Shown here piece after piece: positions 11,386-23,734 of a stretch of 64,000 nt of DNA. The DNA comes from Triplophysa rosa (taxonomy: Eukaryota > Chordata > Actinopteri > Cypriniformes > Nemacheilidae). How positions within the stretch are numbered: the first letter of the stretch is position 1; each line of letters starts with the position of its first letter. The stretch is from NCBI RefSeq assembly GCF_024868665.1, contig NC_079908.1, forward strand, positions 7,887,964 through 7,951,963. Direction: 5' to 3'. The notes beneath the pieces are model-generated. The model saw only the letters and a program-made list of their open reading frames with translations, ran no database searches and was not told the DNA's origin. A program made the translations under genes and the position numbers.

Positions 11386-13142
11386 GGGCATAATACAGCC
11401 GAACTGGAACGCAGGACAGATGTCAAAAACACATACAATGCTGCCCTTTAATTCAACCAAACTCGCTCATACAAAACAAACCTTTTCCCCTTGCTGACTT
11501 TTTTCTGAAAGAGGATGCGAGGGGTTGTGCGAATAGTCGACCGTCTGGGTGGTTTCTTCGCAAGCTGTCGCTTCACTTTGACCTGAGTGAGTCTTTCATG
11601 TTTTGCAAAGTTAAGAAAAGTAGTACAAGTGCTTGAAGAAATGTGATATAAAAAGCACAAGTTATGTAACAAAGAAGCTTCACCTTTTGATTTTCTTGAA
11701 GCCGAGCATGTAGTCAGGCACAGGACATCCGGCCTGTTTTATGACTGTGGCAATGCTGGACCAAAACAAAGCAGATATTAGAAGACTCAGAATCAGCATT
11801 CATTTGCCATAAAGCCAGAAAATGAGTCTGAACTATAGAAGTCTGAATATTACATTTCTGAGTCAACTGACTCCATGACCATAAATATTGACACCTCTCT
11901 GAAATACCAAACAATTATCTTTAAATAACAACAAACAACAAATGCAATGACTCATTGATATATAAGATCTGATTCAAGTGTTACAAAATGTATTTTTATA
12001 TATTTCATTTAAAAAATCACTAAAACTGCACTTGACTTGTAGTTTTATTACCTGCGTAAGAGAGGTTTGTCGTCCTCGGTGAAGAAGGTTATTGCTTTTC
12101 CTTTGTGTCCTGCTCTTCCCGTGCGCCCTATAAAGCACAAAGTGTCAAGCTTAGCATCACAGGACACAACGTGATTCACAATCTTTACTCAGCTGGTAAA
12201 CTAACCAATCCGATGGATGTACTCGACAGCAGTAGTTGGGAAGTCGTAGTTGATGACGAGGTTGATGCCTTTGAAGTCAATTCCTCGAGCCAGAAGAGCA
12301 GTGCAGATCAACACCCAGATCTTCCCCGAACGGAAACTGGTAACAACATTGTCCCTCTAGAATAAATCAAATGAAGAGACAGAAAAACAAACCGAGCGAT
12401 TACAAAAAGTGAATTTAATTCTGTTTATTTACCATTTTACCTCTACAGTTTTTACTCTAACTATGGTTTTACTCATATTTAGTGATCTGCATTATTTCTC
12501 TCCCAATCTACCTGCTGTTGGGTGCGTTCTGCATGGATCACGTCAACGTTTATTCCCTCGTACACCAGCTCATGGAAGAGCTCTCGGGCTCGATCGATAG
12601 ACTGAACAAACACCAGCACAGGTGGCAGAAAGCCCTGATAGGTTTAAAGACATTAAGTCACGACACAATTCATTCACAAAAAGCTGAAAACTCATGACAT
12701 TATTTCCATCATGAAATGACAGTGAGGTGGTGATGTCACAGACCTTCTTTATAAGGTCTCTCATAGCCAGCACTTTTCCACTCTCTGAACCCACAAACAG
12801 CAACTCTTGCTCCACTGTCTCAGCTGCTGTGTTCCTGAGGATGTGTTAAAGAATCTTTTATAACTGAAAAAATGTTTCTTCTTTGGGCCATTACCATAAT
12901 GTTTAATATTTTGTCAAAGAAACCATAAGAGATCATGCATTGAAGTGATTTTACCAGAGTTAGGTGCTTTACAAACATGAAAATCTGTTCAATGATACAT
13001 ATCCAAGGAAAGCTGTGATACCTGGGTCCAATGTTGACAGAGACGAGATTGTCCAGGTTCAGTCGACACCACTGCTCTACATCTGTGCCGAAGGTGGCGC
13101 TGAAGAAAGCCCGGCGGATTTTAGGAGAAGAGCAGGCCAGGA
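11386..13142 (-). pseudogene. ddx52 copy A (exons 8-partial to 14), truncated
   Basis: Nearly identical to 17845-19644 inside the intact ddx52 gene, same orientation. It holds exon 14 (11482-11580), 13 (11684-11755), 12 (from 12052), 11 (12206-12356), 10 (12512-12634), 9 (12744-12834) and the 3' part of exon 8 (13022-13142). Exons 1-7, the first half of exon 8 with the DESD motif, and exon 15 are missing. A deletion of about 42 bp before exon 14 removes the last intron's acceptor and branch region. With no promoter, no ATP-binding motif and a broken intron it cannot give a helicase. The right edge is abrupt at 13142, inside exon 8. Confidence 0.92.
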
Positions 13143-14342
13143 TATATTTTGCAGCAGTTAACATAACGTCTCGGATACAGGTGAAACTAACATGAGATTC
13201 AAGAATATATAGCCTACAAATGACAATCACCTGACATGCTTAAAATGTATCATTTTATATTTGCGATGGAGTCTGAAGTGGATGTGGTCAATAAAGAAAT
13301 ATTGCTGACTGTGTTTGTCATGAAGCTTTATTTTCTTAACAATTGCACCTCTGCCATTACAACAGTTTGCAATACACACCTTAATGATTTTTATGCATCG
13401 CTAATATCCTGCACATAATCATTATTTTGACTGTAAGTCAATGATGCCAGTTGGGCATACCAACATGGCGGCTCAAACACTTCTGGTGGCCTGCTGTTGG
13501 TTTAGCGTTCTATGTGCAGTCCAGTCATTTATATAGATCAGTACTTAAAACATTTTTTTAGATGTGGCCAGACCACAGTTAAATATGAGACTTTAAATCA
13601 GAAATCATCTCCAGGTTGCTGACGCACTTGTTGTAAAATGACGCTCAACAAGGTTTAAATCCAAACCGAGATGTATTTCAAAACACCTCCAAGAGTGGTC
13701 CGGATCCAGTTTGAATAACAAACTATTACACGGCTCGTTGGAATGCTCGATTCTGATTGGCCAGTCGCGACATTTGCAGTTTCGTTATTCCCAGTTATTA
13801 CACGGCTCATTTGAATGCTTGATTCTGATTGGGAATTCCAAGGGTTGTTATAACAACCGCTGAAAACTAATAACCTCATGTATCATGAGAAAAATGCCAC
13901 ATGAGGACTCCGCTTCACGTCGGGTCCCGATCACACTGTCGGGGCTTATTTCCGCGATAACAACCGGCTGCCTGGACATTATCTCTTGCATAACACATCA
14001 GTGAAAATCAGTTTATACATCTGAAATCAAAACTGAAGAGGTCACAATCTTGTCACAAGACTAGAGAAAACACAAGGATGTACATGGTATTCCTGCTCCA
14101 AAGAATACAGAAATGTTGCTGGTATGTAAACACACTTCCACTGAAACATTCAATACTGAAACAAATGTTTCCTTCATTAGGCATTTAACTTCATGAACCG
14201 TTTGTGCTTCTAGTAAAACTTTGAACACTGATGTGGTATTATACAATTTGCTTCATTTTTAAGTAAAGTAGCGGTGCCTCATAGAAACTCCTAAATGTTG
14301 TCCACTTCTTCATTAATTCAGACGAAAGTGCACTTTCAAGTC
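13143..14342. other. Spacer with repeat-like blocks
   Basis: 13655-13870 contains a near-direct repeat: ttattacacggctc(g/a)tt followed by gaatgct(c/t)gattctgattgg occurs twice, about 72 bp apart. Copies of similar 'gattggccag / cagccaatcagaatc' words also occur at 20390. 13441-13560 (aacatggcggctcaaacact) looks like another dispersed element. There is no supported gene; the frame at 14061-14246 has no splice context. Confidence 0.5.
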
Positions 14343-15155
14343 CTAAATTTCTTCCATATTCATTTCAATGCCTTCATCATCAATGTCCGGATCATCAAGA
14401 GGTTGGAGATTCATGGGATATGACACATCTTCAAACATAATTTGCCCTTGAAGGCCTTCCTGGTTCTCCATACACTGGATTGACAACTAAAGTACATTGA
14501 AATTACATAATGAGCAAAGCCAACAATTCAGAGTAATCCTGCTCTGGCCATCACAGTTGTGTTAACATTACCTGTGTAGTACACTGTAGTGGTGTGTTGT
14601 TCTCCTCAAATGTGTCGTCTGGAATTTGCATGCGATATGACAGCAGGTCAAACATGATCTGACCATCTTGACCTTCCTGGTTGTCAACACATTGGACAGA
14701 AACCTTGAAAACATTGACAAACAGAAGTGATTAAAATCACTGGCACATACTGAACAGAATTTCATTTTAAGAAGACTGACAAAACAAACTAAAGTGGCAG
14801 AAGTCTGGCAGACTTAAAAATTATAACAACACAGTCTATAATAATATGGTAACCTAATAATGTAACTGGGCATACATATACAAATATAACTAATAACAGC
14901 AAAGTAATCTAATAATGTAACAGAGCATATAATACTCATATAACCAATACTTATAATATAATACTAATGTAAAATCAGGACTTACTCCAGAAGGGGTACA
15001 GATATTTCCAAAATCCCTTTGTGTACCGCTCTCTCTTTTTTCTGACTCCGTCACATTCTGTAACAATTCCAAATTGTTTTTTATTGCAAATAAAAATTTA
15101 AAACAAAAACGTATATACCAGATATTATCGGCTTAATACATACCATGGCTTCCAT
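14343..15155 (-). CDS. Unrecognised small acidic protein, gene X (SVQC-cassette family)
   Basis: I do not recognise this protein. Four minus-strand exons give an uninterrupted 119-residue frame: 15155-15144 (MEAM, donor gtatgt), 15057-14986 (24 codons, donor gtaagt), 14703-14572 (44 codons, donor gtaatg) and 14486-14343 (47 codons plus TAG). All junctions are phase 0. Exons 3 and 4 are tandem homologues: VSVQCVDNQEGQDGQIMFD and LSIQCMENQEGLQGQIMFE, then a ...SY(R/P)M segment. The tail is strongly acidic (DDPDIDDEGIEMNMEEI). Gene Y at 5623-6112 carries one copy of the same cassette. There is no signal peptide, membrane segment or zinc motif. The upstream region has cell-cycle/housekeeping-type sites. 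It lies directly downstream of ddx52 in the same orientation, about 2.4 kb away. A damaged copy is linked to ddx52 copy C at 44832-51515, so the two have been duplicated together. Confidence 0.7.
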
Positions 15156-15375
15156 CACCGAGATGTTTGAAAATCAAAACTGAGATTGTTAAATCATATA
15201 CAGTAAACAGTTATAGTGTGCCGGAATCTTGCCAAAACAAATCTGCTGTTCTGATCAATAAAAATCTGTTGATATACTGAAATCCAGCTATTCTGAATCT
15301 TCTAACTCTTACTAGATCTAAAACCTAAAAATGACAAACAAGGATATTCTAAAAAGCTTTAGATACACGGTCAGG

Positions 15376-15437
15376 AATATATCCCGGAAATGAGACTAAA
15401 ATGTGTTCGCGCGAAAATGTGGCGCATGCGCACACTG
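15376..15437 (-). promoter_or_regulatory. Promoter of gene X: ETS-like, E2F-like and NRF1-like sites
   Basis: Within 60 bp and about 220-280 bp upstream of the gene X start lie an ETS-type cccggaaat (15383-15391), a near-palindromic E2F-type ttcgcgcgaaaa (15406-15417) and a perfect NRF1 palindrome gcgcatgcgca (15422-15432). In vertebrates such clusters mark TATA-less promoters of cell-cycle and germline genes. The copy at 44540-44590 has lost the perfect forms. Confidence 0.6.
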
Positions 15438-15439
15438 CA

Positions 15440-16421
15440 TCATAAATGAATAACGTGAGACCAGATGATCAACTATTAAAATCAACTATTCCCATAAATG
15501 AATGTTCATAGAAAGAGAGAAAGAGTCCATGTCTTACAGTACATCTGACGTCCTTGTTGACTTTGGTTCATCTTGTAGATCTTCATGTGCTCTGAACTTT
15601 CTCCTGAACCATCATCTTCATTCCAGACAACAACGGTAATCCAAAATACTCGTTTTAGGGATGCCATCGCCGTAATCGGCACAGTTAACACACTACATAT
15701 TGGTATAACTACGTATTATTTGAATAAAGCACAACTAAAGTTCTCAAGATAAAGCAGTGCCACTGTCAGGAAAAAAAATTAAACCTGTTTACAGAGACAT
15801 CTCTTAAATCTGTTCACAAAGACTCCACCCAGACCCTTTATGCTTCATCAAATATGTATCAAGTCCAAACATGTTCCCTCAGATATTTTATGTAAGTTAG
15901 CATCAGTTCATGACATTTTCATGCGATTCAGTATCATTGAACTTTCTTTCCAGGCAAACTCTGTTTTTCTAAAATGTACATTTTCAAACGTTTATGTTTT
16001 CACGTGAAACTTCATGTGCATAAACTGACAGTTGTTTGCATGTTTTACTGCATTTGTCTGGGTCAAAAGTTCTCACTTGCAGTGTAATATGACAATATCA
16101 TTTACTGGTTCACACTAGATTAAAGGGCTTATATTAATTAGCACAATAGTTTTTTTGTGTTTCTCTAGGGCTTAGATGTAAATAGCTCTAGCATTAACAC
16201 TCATTCGCATTACCAATCTTAACATCTGATATTACCCACAACTCATTGCGAAAAGAAAGAGTTTAGTGACGCTAGACTGAATAAAGAAAATTTTAAATGT
16301 GAGGAGTTGTTTTTGATGTGTGTGCGATTTAAAAGAATGTTCTTGTGTAATAGTATGTCCCAGTATTCTTCTGCAATGAATTTGTCCTCCCATACTTGAG
16401 AAAATCCACATTCATGTAGAT
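15440..16421. other. Spacer between gene X and ddx52
   Basis: A+T-rich. A minus-strand frame at 15506-15691 (MASLKRVFWITVVVWNEDDG, with a possible donor gtaagac) might be an exon but cannot be joined in frame to gene X. Nothing else is supported. Confidence 0.4.
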
Positions 16422-16678
16422 CAGTGGTTCTCAAAAGGGGGGCCCCAGCTGACATCTTGGGGGCCTCAAGATGACCAATCTTTTAAAATTAGACAATGAG
16501 CATTGAAATGCATTAAAAAGCTCTCTTATTATTTGGTCATTTTTATAATTGAAATGCTTTTCCAGATAATGTTAAGCTGTAAAACATTTTATCGAGTTTT
16601 TTTAAGTTTTGTGAGGGGGGCTTGAATATTGTTGAATGCAATGGTGGGCCTTGGAGTCAAAAAGGTCGAGAACCCCTG
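16422..16678. mobile_element. hAT-type MITE with 8-bp target duplication
   Basis: The ends are CAGTGGTTCTCAA... and ...TCGAGAACCCCTG, imperfect inverted repeats of the type typical of hAT elements. The 8-bp duplication atgtagat flanks it at 16414-16421 and 16679-16686. It is 257 bp with no open frame. Confidence 0.9.
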
Positions 16679-16760
16679 ATGTAGATGGATTTACATTTTA
16701 CCCAGTTGTGTCTTGCATGCTTCTCTAACCTCTTTTAACTACAAAATCCCAGGGATACTT

Positions 16761-17312
16761 AATAATAATAATAATTTGTTACATTTATATAGCGCTTTTC
16801 TAGACACTCAAAGCGCTTTACATGGAAGGGGGATCTCCTCAACCACCACCAATGTGCAGCATCCACCTGGATGACGCGACGGCAGCCATATTGCGCCATA
16901 ACGCCCACCGCACACCAGCTTATTGGTGGAGAGGAGACAAGAGTTACGAAGCCAATTAGTTCATATGGGGATGATTAGGAGGCCATGATGTATACAGGCG
17001 AATGGGTGAATTTGGCCAGGGTGCCGGGATTACACCCCAACTCTTTTTCGAAGGACATCCTAGGATTTTTAATGAACACAGAGAGTCAGGACCTCGGTTT
17101 AACGTCTCATCCGAAGGACGGTGCTTTTTGACGGTATAGTGTCCCCGTCACTATACTGGGGCATTAGGACCCACACAGACCACAGGGTGAGCACCCCCTA
17201 CTGGTCTCACTAACACCTCTTCCAGCAGCAACCTAGCTTTCCCAGCCAGGTACTGACCAGGCTCAGCCCTGCTTAGCTCCAGTGGGCGGCCAGTCTTGGG
17301 CTATAGGGTGAT
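16761..17312 (-). repeat. 5S-rRNA-derived SINE (SINE3-like), reverse orientation
   Basis: Read on the minus strand it starts near gtcatatcaccctatagccc and contains gagctaagcagggctgagcc and tggtcagtacctggctggga, close to the internal promoter part of 5S rRNA. It continues through about 400 bp of body and ends in cgctatataaatgtaac followed by an (ATT)n tail at 16761-16776. Structure and tail fit a 5S-headed SINE. It is not a functional 5S gene. Confidence 0.85.
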
Positions 17313-17589
17313 ATGACTGCTGACTTAAAGCACCAAAATGGGGCTAACAGCTATGCACTTTCATTTACCTTTATAGTCCCTGAGAATCAAACTGTCATTG
17401 TTCGCACCATGCTCTACACAATGAATTACAGAAAAGCCATATCATTGCCATCTGGAAGAGCACTAGAGCCATCAACAGACTCCATTCTATCACAAGAATG
17501 GCAAAACAAAAGAAAACTTCACATGAAGTGGTCACCATTCATTTTATTAGAGACAATGATGTGGACAGGTCTGTACAACAGTGTGAATC

Positions 17590-20500
17590 TCAGCTCTTAC
17601 AGCCCATGTCTGATGCTTCTGCGCTTGCTTTAGCTTTTTTCTTCCTGAAAACAAAACAGCAAGAAGTGAAAATCAAACCTCTTACCTAGAAAAAATAATC
17701 AAAAGCCTCCATTATAAACTAATTAACTGCTCAATGCTAGTACATGTAATGACAAAACCATACTTCTGTTAACTTATATTACTGTTAACCCCTTCATCCC
17801 TGAATGTACATGCCCTCCCATCACAAACACAGTATATTCTTTTAGGGCATAATACAGCCGAACTGGAACGCAGGACAGATGTCAAAAACACATACAATGC
17901 TGCCCTTTAATTCAACCAAACTCTCTCATACAAAACAAACCTTTTCCCCTTGCTGACTTTTTTCTGAAAGAGGATGCGAGGGGTTGTGCGAATAGTCGAC
18001 CGTCTGGGTGGTTTCTTTGCAAGCTGTCGCTTCACTTTGCTATGGGAAGAAAATGTTGCATATTTTAGAGCTAAACCAGACACCTGAGTGAGTCTTTCAT
18101 GTTTTGCAAAGTTAAGAAAAGTAGTACAAGTGCTTGAAGAAATGTGATATAAAAAGCACAAGTTATGTAACAAAGAAGCTTCACCTTTTGATTTTCTTGA
18201 AGCCGAGCATGTAGTCAGGCACAGGACATCCGGCCTGTTTTATGACTGTGGCAATGCTGGACCAAAACAAAGCAGATATTAGAAGACTCAGAATCAGCAT
18301 TCATTTGCCATAAAGCCAGAAAATGAGTCTGAACTATAGAAGTCTGAATATTACATTTCTGAGTCAACTGACTCCATGACCATAAATATTGACACCTCTC
18401 TGAAATACCAAACAATTATCTTTAAATAACAATAAACAACAAATGCAATGACTCATTGATATATAAGATCTGATTCAAGTGTTACAAAATGTATTTTTAT
18501 ATATTTCATTTAAAAATATCACTAAAACTGCACTTGACTTGTAGTTTTATTACCTGCGTAAGAGAGGTTTGTCGTCCTCGGTGAAGAAGGTTATTGCTTT
18601 TCCTTTGTGTCCTGCTCTTCCCGTGCGCCCTATAAAGCACAAAGTGTCAAGCTTAGCATCACAGGACACAACGTGATTCACAATCTTTACTCAGCTGGTA
18701 AACTAACCAATCCGATGGATGTACTCGACAGCAGTAGTTGGGAAGTCGTAGTTGATGACGAGGTTGATGCCTTTGAAGTCAATTCCTCGAGCCAGAAGAG
18801 CAGTGCAGATCAACACCCAGATCTTCCCCGAACGGAAACTGGTAACAACATTGTCCCTCTAGAATAAATCAAATGAAGAGACAGAAAAACAAACCGAGCG
18901 ATTACAAAAAGTGAATTTAATTCTGTTTATTTACCATTTTACCTCTACAGTTTTTACTCTAACTATGGTTTTACTCATATTTAGTGATCTGCATTATTTC
19001 TCTCCCAATCTACCTGCTGTTGGGTGCGTTCTGCATGGATCACATCAACGTTTATTCCCTCGTACACCAGCTCATGGAAGAGCTCTCGGGCTCGATCGAT
19101 GGACTGAACAAACACCAGCACAGGTGGCAGAAAGCCCTGATAGGTTTAAAAACATTAAGTCACGACACAATTCATTCACAAAAAGCTGAAAACTCATGAC
19201 ATTATTTCCATCATGAAATGACAGTGAGGTGGTGATGTCACAGACCTTCTTTATAAGGTCTCTCATAGCCAGCACTTTTCCACTCTCTGAACCCACAAAC
19301 AGCAACTCTTGCTCCACTGTCTCAGCTGCTGTGTTCCTGAGGATGTGTTAAAGAATCTTTTATAACTGAAAAAATGTTTCTTCTTTGGGCCATTACCATA
19401 ATGTTTAATATTTTGTCAAAGAAACCATAAGAGATCATGCATTGAAGTGATTTTACCAGAGTTAGGTGCTTTACAAACATGAAAATCTGTTCAATGATAC
19501 ATATCCAAGGAAAGCTGTGATACCTGGGTCCAATGTTGACAGAGACGAGATTGTCCAGGTTCAGTCGACACCACTGCTCTACATCTGTGCCGAAGGTGGC
19601 GCTGAAGAAAGCCCGGCGGATTTTAGGAGAAGAGCAGGCCAGGAAAATGGTGGCGAGCTGCTCTCTGAAACCCGTCTTGCCATCCTCAAAGAGTTTATCT
19701 GATTCATCCACCACCAGCCACTCCACTCTGAACATAACAGATCAAATAAACATTCACACGTGAGACGGAGTGCTGAATATTTGTGTATGATAAAGGTTGA
19801 ACACAAAAAAAGATATTTGGAAGAGTGTTAGCAAGCGACAGTTCTGAGGCACCATTGACTACCATAGTAGAAAAATTATTGTATTGTTTTGCTTTGTTGA
19901 ATATAAAAGAAGATATTTTGAGGAATCTAGAAATGCAGAAAGTTCTTTGACTACCATTTTAGCTTTCCGTACCGTAGTAGTCAATGGTGCCCCAGAAATC
20001 TCAGTTGCTAACATTCTTCCAAATATCTTTGTGTTCAACCGAACAAAGAAATTTATACAGATTTGGAACAACTAAAGGGTGAGTAAATGATGAGAGAATT
20101 TTCATTTTTTGGGGTTAACTATTCCTGTAAAGCACACTTGAGGATTTGTAAATTTAATGTTCATAAAAATACAATAAAGCAATAAGCCCTAAGAAGCAGT
20201 GGGTTACAGTGCATTTTACAACGGATAAGGGCGTTGTGGCACGATGCGAATGCTTATAAAAAACAGTTATTCCATATGCGTAGCAAGGTTTCCCAAAATA
20301 AAGTAAGTAAAATTATATTTAGGCTTTATAATGCATTCAGCCGTTATAAATCGGAGTATTTTATAACGGCTTAGAACTTGGCTCAGCCAATCAGAATCAA
20401 GGACCAGAACTGACCGTTTTATTAAATGCTCATAAAGAACATTTTAGGTAGACATAACTGTGTAAGTAGTAAACCTAGTGATTTTTTTTATTTGCAAATC

Positions 20501-22717
20501 TGACTTACCTACTCAAATCGACAGCAGGGGGATCTTGATTCAGCAAATATATTAATCTGTTAGGGGTGGTCACCAAAATATCTGAAAAAAAAGTTTAGCA
20601 TAAATTGTTCCAAACAAAAAGCAAAAAAATCAAGAATTTTGCCAAAATAGTGTACATACCAAATTTCTTTGCTGACTTGGGCCCAAATTTTTTAACTGCG
20701 TCGACTCCTTTATTGATGATGTGAACTCTGAAGCCCACACCTTCTGACAACTTCACCAGCTCTCTGTGCGTCTAAAATCATAAGACAACCTTTTTATTAC
20801 CGCCTTTATCAGTAGGTTTAGGTTATTCATTCCTGTCTGTGATTTTCCTACATCAACTGATGGACACGGTGCTGATGCTGCCCGAGTATTTACCTGACTG
20901 GCAAGCTCTCTGGTCGGGGAGATGATGAGAGCTCTGAATCCCTTGTTGAGGGGTTTGCGAAGGTGGGCCAGCAGAGGCAAACAGAAGGCCACGGTCTTAC
21001 CGGAGCCTGTCGGAGCACACGCTAAAATCTCTCGATCCTGAAGCAGACAGTTCCATGGAGCAAATGCAAAATTCAGAATCAGGCTAAACATGCGATTACT
21101 GATTCACGTTCAATTCAAAACATAAACGAAGCCAGACATGACTTACGTGCACCATGAGAGGAATGGCTTGCATCTGAATGGGTGTGGGGGTTTGGAAACC
21201 CGCTGTCTTAATGTTCTGAATGATTCGTGGGTCTAGATTATATTCTTTCTGTAGCTCCTCAAAAGTAGACACAGGATCTGGGATGTCTGTACCGTGCACG
21301 TTTATCCGGTTCTGGTGGCGTATTTGATTAACCTAAAGCAGACGACCAGTTTAAACAGCGTTGTTGTTCAATCAATAATCAACTTGAAGAAAACATCAAC
21401 TTGTATACATTACAGTTAATATTACAACCACTACCTCTTTATTTTTGTTGTCCTTTCAATCGATGTAAACTTTTAAGTTAGGAATGTAAATTGAACTGCT
21501 TTTATTATTAAGATAAAAACTACCAACTGAGTTTAAAGGAAAGTTCACCCAAAAATGTAATATTCTGTCATCATTTATTCACTCATGTCAATTAGGCCAT
21601 GTATGTGACTCTTTCTTCTGCAGAACAAATGTTTAGAAATGTTTTAACAAAAGTATGCAGCAATGCAGCAGTATTCCATAGAGCTGTGTTACATACAATA
21701 ACAACTTTCTGTACCTTTTCCTGATGAAGCTGCCGTAGTTTTTTTAATGAAGTTTTATCTTTAGTCTCCGTCTTGGGGTCTTTCACATTGCCTTGTGATG
21801 TCATCCACTGAATGCTCTCTTTCTCCTCCTTTCCATCACTGCTGGTCGTGTCCTCTGCTTCTGAGTATAAACATCAAAGAGCACAAAGCACTGAGTACCA
21901 GAAGAATGTTGTAAACCAGCACTGTTTGTATAAAATATGTGCAGCGTTTACTGTAAAATTTCTTACAAACAAGTTTTAGCTTACCTTTAGCTTTTCTTTT
22001 CTTCTTTGACGTCTTTACCGGCTCATCCACTTGGGTTCTTTTTCGTTTACTAGTGACATCATCTTCATCACTTTTGTCATCCTCTTCTTCACCGAGCCTG
22101 GATTTCAGAAGTGTTTCTGTGCCAAAGAAACTGACTCCAGCCAGCTGATCTAAGATCTCAGATTTGGTTCCCTAATAGAAAAGTTGCACAACCGTCATTA
22201 AAAACAAATAGAAACCATCACTCAAATATTCAAATGGATTTTTATGGGGATTAAATAGCTTTTAACGAAACCTATAATGATATATGTGGGTCTCTCAACT
22301 GTTAATATGTTGGGTTGCTGGATCTGTTGTTATATTGCTAATAGGAACTAACAACACACTATTACAATCCTATTGGAAGCCCAAAACACACAACATTAGA
22401 ATTTGTGATGTTTTTCAAAAATTGCTTAAAAATTAAAGCACATTTATCAACTCGTGTTTTGTGGCTTTGATAACATTAGCATTAGCATTTCCAGGCACGC
22501 TCAATGAGAAATGCAACACATGTTAGCAATGTGTCAGGTTTTCGAGGGGAAATCAATACATACCTGTCATTTTAAATAACAACAGTCTAACATATATTAA
22601 CATATTAAAACACTTTACTTAAAAACATACCTTAAAGCGCTCTGCATCTTTGGCAAATCTCTTAAGATTAAACTTTGCCCCTGCTCCAAGCTTTCTAAAC
22701 AAGTCAAACGCGTCCAT
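17590..22717 (-). CDS. ddx52: DDX52, DEAD-box ATP-dependent RNA helicase (complete, copy B)
   Basis: Orthologue of yeast Rok1, a nucleolar RNA helicase of small-subunit ribosome biogenesis. Fifteen exons, all with GT..AG ends and consistent phases, encode 601 residues (human is about 600): 22717-22631, 22171-21985, 21860-21715, 21332-21147, 21037-20894, 20771-20660, 20581-20509, 19727-19524, 19336-19246, 19136-19014, 18858-18708, 18629-18554, 18256-18185, 18039-17941, 17644-17590. Order: conserved start [16 protein letters not shown], a Lys/Glu-rich linker, Q motif ([11 protein letters not shown], ~190), motif I APTGSGKT (~210), Ia SPTRELAS, Ib TTPNRL, motif II DESD (~319; DDX52 has DESD for DEAD), III SAT (~354), [11 protein letters not shown] (~470), VI HRIGRTGR (~499), and a basic tail. 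Dispersed repeats sit in introns 7 and 3. Copies A and C are derived from its 3' half. Confidence 0.97.
19800..20110. repeat. MITE of the 'tcatcatttactcacc' family in ddx52 intron 7
   Basis: Contains caccattgactaccatagta, a central palindrome-like duplication and the right end 'agggtgagtaaatgatgagagaattttcattttttgggg', which is the inverted family end. It begins just beyond the point where homology with copy C stops. Confidence 0.75.
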
Positions 22718-23051
22718 TGATACAGCGTAAAGACACGACTAATCGATTCAGAGGATACTTCTTCTTTTAGAGTTTAGGGCAGTTGGCAAACAAACATTTG
22801 GTGCATTCCCGCCACCTACTGGGCTGGAGTGTGGTACGTTGATTTACGGTTAAACAGAGAGTTTAAGAGAAACAAAAATAATGTTACAAATATTTAGAGG
22901 GGGGGATTGCTAAAAGAAGAAGAAAAAAAAGAAAACCCGGCACCTTCTAAATTCTATTAAACTGATTCAGAGGTTACGCTGCAGAGGCGCTCGATTATTA
23001 CGCCTGTCTTGTTTCTTTTGTTGTCCACTAGAGTGCGCACGAGTAAACTGT

Positions 23052-23569
23052 AGGTGCGTCCCAAATCGCACACTTGTGCACTATTCTACGCCATTTTGTA
23101 GTATAAATAGTGTGAGTAGTGCGTTCACATTTAAAATCCTCAAAAAAGAAGTGCATTTTAAGTACCCGGATGATGCACTTTTTCAACCGAAAATATGAAG
23201 TGTGGAACTGTGGACACTTCACGCACTCAACGGTCGCAGTTTCGCTTACGTAGCGGAAGGGAGGCGGGGCTATCAGACGCTGCTCGAGCAAAACTCTCCT
23301 GCAGAGTGATAACGCTTCAATCTGATGATGACTAAAGTAATGCTGGGCAAAACAGATGAAAACTACATTAATTGTACAATGTTCAAGTTGATTTTTATTC
23401 ACACGCATTGTGCCGTGCGATTGACGTCATTTGCGCTCGTTTGGGAAACCGATATACTTCCGGTTAGTTTAAAACCGTTTACTATTCCATTTGGGGCGAT
23501 ACTACCTAAACTTCATACACTACATGGTTGAGTGCATAGTGTATAGTATGTCATTTGGGACACAGCTTG
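23052..23569. mobile_element. MITE with 'gtcccaaat' inverted ends
   Basis: The left end gtgcgtcccaaatcgcacac and right end gtatgtcatttgggacacag are imperfect inverted repeats, with more matching words further in (gtgcactatt / atagtgtatag). There is no coding frame. It lies between ddx52 and the TLR pseudogene and was not assigned to a superfamily. Confidence 0.6.
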
Positions 23570-23734
23570 TGAAACACGAATGCATTTTCCTTGGATCCGT
23601 GTACTTTATAATCATTTGATATCCTATATTTCTGAAATGGAATAACAAGAAATGGCAAGACTATTTGTTTCGTTTAGAAAATAAGATAAGAATCATTACA
23701 AATGTGATTTCACAAATTAAAACCTTTGCGTTCA

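Noticed and set aside
12105..12365. Plus-strand ORFs repeated at 12105, 18607 and (minus) 43032
   Set aside because: Antisense shadows of ddx52 exons 11-12 in the three copies.
15506..15691. Minus-strand ORF MASLKRVFWITVVVWNEDDG, possible extra 5' exon of gene X
   Set aside because: The plausible donor (TACT/gtaagac) leaves phase 1, which does not join in frame to gene X exon 2; no other partner exon was found.
17200..17312. 5S rRNA-like sequence
   Set aside because: Only the internal promoter part resembles 5S rRNA and it is fused to a SINE body; not a 5S gene.
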